Assembly: GCF_900101885.1 (NCBI RefSeq)
Contig: NZ_FNAN01000002.1
Span: forward strand, 1 to 64,000
DNA from: Dyadobacter soli
Lineage (GTDB): Bacteria; Bacteroidota; Bacteroidia; Cytophagales; Spirosomataceae
Direction of reading: 5' to 3'
Length of the DNA stretch: 64,000 bases
Both the position numbers and the translations under genes were made by a program. The notes beneath the pieces were generated by a model, which made no database searches, had not been told where the DNA came from, and was given only the letters and a program-made list of their open reading frames with translations. This document shows positions 61,571 to 64,000 of this stretch, piece after piece; within the stretch, counting starts at the first letter, position 1; each line of letters opens with the position of its first letter.

Positions 61571-63184
61571 ATGCACGAATCCATTATCCTCTATCTTTCG
61601 CTGGTGGTGGTGATCATGTTCCTGGTCATGCTGGCGCAACGGATCAAAATCGCCTACCCGATCGTGCTCGTGCTCGGCGGGCTTGCATTGAGCCTCGTGC
61701 CCGGACTGCCTTCCGTGGAGATCGACCCGCAGCTGATTTTCCTGATATTCCTGCCGCCATTGCTTTATGAAGCCGCCTGGGCTACTTCCTGGAAAGATTT
61801 CTGGAAATGGCGGCGCGTGATCGGCTCATTCGCATTCATCATCGTAATTCTCACCTCGTGCGTGATCGCGTACGTATCGCAGGCGGTCATACCCGGGTTT
61901 ACGCTCGCGCTGGGCTTCCTGCTGGGCGGTATCATTTCCCCGCCCGACGCGGTGGCCACGACTTCTATTTTGCAAAATGTAAAAGTCCCCAAGCGCCTCA
62001 TTACCATCGCCGAAGGTGAAAGCCTGCTGAACGACGCATCGTCGCTGATCGTCTTCCGTTTCGCATTGGTAGCGGTTGCGTCGGGCCAGTTTGTGCTTAC
62101 CGACGCGATCGGCAGCTTTTTCCTCGTAATTATCATGGGATTCGCCGTCGGCCTGGGCATCGCACTCATCTTCTACGCAATCCTCCGCTGGCTTCCCACC
62201 ACGCCAAGCATCGACACTATTTTGACGTTCGTGGCACCGTATGCGATGTACATTACGGCTGAGGAATTCCACTTTTCGGGGGTGATCGCCGTCGTTACCG
62301 GCGGGCTGTTCCTTTCGCGGAACCAGCACAGCATCCTGAGCCATCTGAGCCGCATTCAGGGTATTAATGTATGGTCCACGGTCGGATTTGTACTCAACGG
62401 CATTGTATTCATGCTGATCGGTCTGGAACTGCCGGTGATCATCCAGGGCCTCGGGGACGCATCCCTCGGCGAGGCGATCAAATACGGACTGATCATCTCG
62501 GCCGTTGTCATCGTCACCCGCATTGCCAGCACATTGGGCGCCTCCATTTTCACCGTCTTTATCAGTCGCTTCATCCAAACCGCCGACAGCAGCCCCGGCA
62601 TCCGCATGCCGCTGCTCTTCGGCTGGGCAGGTATGCGCGGGGTAGTTTCCCTTGCCTCGGCGCTGTCTATTCCACTGCTCCTTAATAATGGGCAACCGTT
62701 TCCGGAACGGAATATGATCCTGTTTATCACATTTGTGGTGATATTGGTAACACTTGTATTTCAAGGACTTACATTACCTATCATCGCCAGATGGCTGCGA
62801 ACGGAGGACCGTGACTATGAAATACCGGCACATGAACAGGACGTCATTATCCGCCGGAAACTCTCCGCGGCCTCCCTGGATCTGATCAATACAAAATTTG
62901 CCCGGGAAGTAGACGGCAATGAGCTGTTACAGAGCCTGAAATCGAAGCTGGAAAGCGACATTGGCTTTCTCGAACACGTGCGCAACTCGGAAGTCGGTGA
63001 CGCGGGGCACGCCTACATCGGCCGCTACCAGGAAATCAATAAGGAACTCCTCGAACACAAACGCCGCATTCTGCATCAATTCAACAAAAAAGAAACCTAC
63101 GAAGAAGAAATCATCCGCCAACACCTCGCGCAGCTGGATTTGGAAGAAGAGAAGGTGCGGCAGCAGTTTTTGCATATGGATTGA
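61571..63184 (+). CDS. CPA1-family Na+/H+ antiporter
   Basis: A 537-residue inner-membrane antiporter. About 12 hydrophobic segments span residues 5-410. 'LTLALGFLLGGIISPPDAVATTSIL' and 'LITIAEGESLLNDASSLIVFRFAL' hold the CPA1 ion-binding Asp residues (PPDAVA and NDASS). 'FGWAGMRGVVSLASALSIPL' is the later conserved helix. A charged helical tail (about 420-537), with many Lys/Glu, may regulate it. The family exports Na+ for H+ to keep cytoplasmic pH and salt balance. It is 21 bases after the P450 gene and is probably co-transcribed. Confidence 0.93.
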   Translation: MHESIILYLSLVVVIMFLVMLAQRIKIAYPIVLVLGGLALSLVPGLPSVEIDPQLIFLIFLPPLLYEAAWATSWKDFWKWRRVIGSFAFIIVILTSCVIAYVSQAVIPGFTLALGFLLGGIISPPDAVATTSILQNVKVPKRLITIAEGESLLNDASSLIVFRFALVAVASGQFVLTDAIGSFFLVIIMGFAVGLGIALIFYAILRWLPTTPSIDTILTFVAPYAMYITAEEFHFSGVIAVVTGGLFLSRNQHSILSHLSRIQGINVWSTVGFVLNGIVFMLIGLELPVIIQGLGDASLGEAIKYGLIISAVVIVTRIASTLGASIFTVFISRFIQTADSSPGIRMPLLFGWAGMRGVVSLASALSIPLLLNNGQPFPERNMILFITFVVILVTLVFQGLTLPIIARWLRTEDRDYEIPAHEQDVIIRRKLSAASLDLINTKFAREVDGNELLQSLKSKLESDIGFLEHVRNSEVGDAGHAYIGRYQEINKELLEHKRRILHQFNKKETYEEEIIRQHLAQLDLEEEKVRQQFLHMD

Positions 63185-63523
63185 GGGAATTGGGAATGAG
63201 TGACCGGGTTGCCGAAGCGATGAGCGAGTGAATGGGTCGCCGCGGAATGCGGAATACAATCGCGTAGCGATGTAATATTGGTAGCAAAGAGTTTCGGATA
63301 CGATTTAAAATCCCGTCAGGGATGTAACAACAAATCGGTGGCGCCAGGGTTGTCATGCCATGTTGTTACATGCCTAGCGGCATTCGTCGAAATGTGTGCC
63401 GGTCTCTGGTTTGCTACCAATATTGCATGCCTGACGGCATTTTTCGCAGTGGATATTAAGGACGTCGAAATTTTTCGCTCAGTTTGAGCCACCGCAAAGC
63501 GAAACCGGCTATTGTTCAATTCA
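63185..63523. repeat. gene-free gap with covarying hairpins
   Basis: 339 bases with four more hairpins of the family seen at 57.7-58.2 kb: ATCGC/GCGAT at 63259-63271, ATCCC/GGGAT at 63310-63323, ATGCC/GGCAT at 63370-63383 and 63427-63440. Flanks such as ATGTAACAACA and ATTGGTAGCAAA are shared with the other cluster. A degenerate AATGAGTG octamer also lies at 63197-63204. No gene is supported. Confidence 0.8.
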
Positions 63524-64000
63524 CTACCCTAACAAACGCCCCCCAACCGGCAGCACCGCCGAAACCATCGTCTTCCCGCCTTTGTCCCGATCAAAAAAGT
63601 AATCCAACCGCCCCAAATTGATACCTGCAAACCCAACTTGGTTAATGGTCGTGACCTTCCCGTCCAGGTTCAAAACGGTCTCTGGTTCTTTCATGAACGT
63701 GTGCGTGTGGCCGCCGATGATGAGGTCGATGCTGCGGGTGGATTTGGCCAGGATCTGGTCGGAGACTTTGTTTTCCTTGTATTTGTAGCCCAAATGCGAC
63801 AGGCAGATCACGAATTCGCAATGCTGGTCGTTTCTGAGCAATGCGGCCATTTCATTGGCTTTGGCGATCGGGTCGAGGTAGATGGTTTCGAGGTAATTCT
63901 TTTTATTCACCAAACCTTCCAGTTCGATACAAACGCCGAAAACGCCTATTTTCAGGCCGCCTTTCTTGAAGATTTTATGGGGTAACGTCTTCCCTTTCAG
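63524..64000 (-). CDS. metallophosphoesterase (5'-nucleotidase-family type), cut by right edge
   Basis: The frame is open to the right window edge, so the start is beyond 64000; 158 residues remain. 'LKIGVFGVCIELEGLVNKKNYLETIYLDPIAKANEMAALLRNDQHCEFVICLSHLGYKYKENKVSDQILAKSTRSIDLIIGGHTHTFMKEPETVLNLDGK' contains the conserved 'VICLSHLG' and 'LIIGGHTHT' blocks of calcineurin-like phosphoesterases such as UshA and YfkN. It ends 'GRLDYFFDRDKGGKTMVSAVLPVGGRLLG'. Enzymes of this group hydrolyse nucleotides or cyclic phosphates in the periplasm. The N-terminal metal motif is outside the window. Confidence 0.88.
   Translation of the reverse strand: MKGKTLPHKIFKKGGLKIGVFGVCIELEGLVNKKNYLETIYLDPIAKANEMAALLRNDQHCEFVICLSHLGYKYKENKVSDQILAKSTRSIDLIIGGHTHTFMKEPETVLNLDGKVTTINQVGFAGINLGRLDYFFDRDKGGKTMVSAVLPVGGRLLG

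Noticed and set aside
63278..63487. 69-codon open frame in the last gap
   Set aside because: It is made of the same repeat hairpins and has no promoter or family motif.

Overview
This 64 kb window looks like chromosome of a Bacteroidota bacterium of the order Cytophagales, and a Dyadobacter-like genome is my best guess. The evidence is two SusC/SusD pairs, several other TonB-dependent receptors, a type IX secretion sorting tail, SUKH, KTSC and SYLF small-protein families, a bacilliredoxin, and many promoters matching the Bacteroidota -7 consensus TAnnTTTG, with almost no Shine-Dalgarno sequences. G+C content is intermediate. I saw no rRNA, tRNA, CRISPR array or prophage. The only transposon material is the 3' end of an IS4-type transposase at the left edge.

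Layout. 1-7.2 kb: transposase end; a small membrane protein; cupin, CinA-type amidase and a small lipoprotein; then a minus-strand block of ring-cleaving dioxygenase, MhqD-like esterase, pirin, pseudo-receiver and Crp/Fnr regulator that resembles a quinone/electrophile detoxification locus. 7.2-13.1 kb: accessory zone with a T9SS-exported SASA esterase, an orphan SUKH protein, an HtrA-like protease, a higBA-type toxin-antitoxin pair, a YtxJ bacilliredoxin and a tiny promoter/operator/terminator unit around an interrupted ORF. 13.2-19.8 kb: outer-membrane barrel receptor, histidine kinase, DUF4406/DeoR divergent pair, atypical SDR and a second Crp/Fnr regulator.

19.9-28.2 kb: first SusCD locus with a phytase-like esterase and a secreted propeller-like protein upstream. 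28.5-33.2 kb: zinc alcohol dehydrogenase, a two-gene membrane cassette of unknown function, an alpha/beta-hydrolase lipoprotein and an exported MBL hydrolase. 33.3-38.0 kb: second SusCD locus. 38.1-41.2 kb: histidine kinase with response regulator, and a neutral zinc metallopeptidase. 41.9-46.7 kb: a DUF1549/DUF1553 cytochrome protein with a DUF1501 Tat protein. 46.7-57.6 kb: carbohydrate cluster under a LacI-type regulator (clan-D-like glycosidase, two esterases, GMC oxidoreductase) and a TonB receptor. 57.6-64 kb: repeat-rich gap, KTSC/SYLF, Dps, cytochrome P450 plus Na+/H+ antiporter, and the end of a metallophosphoesterase.

The least-explained DNA is intergenic: (i) small hairpins whose stems covary (57.7-58.2 and 63.2-63.4 kb), (ii) inverted arrays of the octamer AATGAGTG at three loci, (iii) a nested inverted repeat at 58.4 kb, and (iv) an operator-controlled mini-unit at 12.75-13.07 kb. 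All functions are inferred from sequence reading alone; no search was run.
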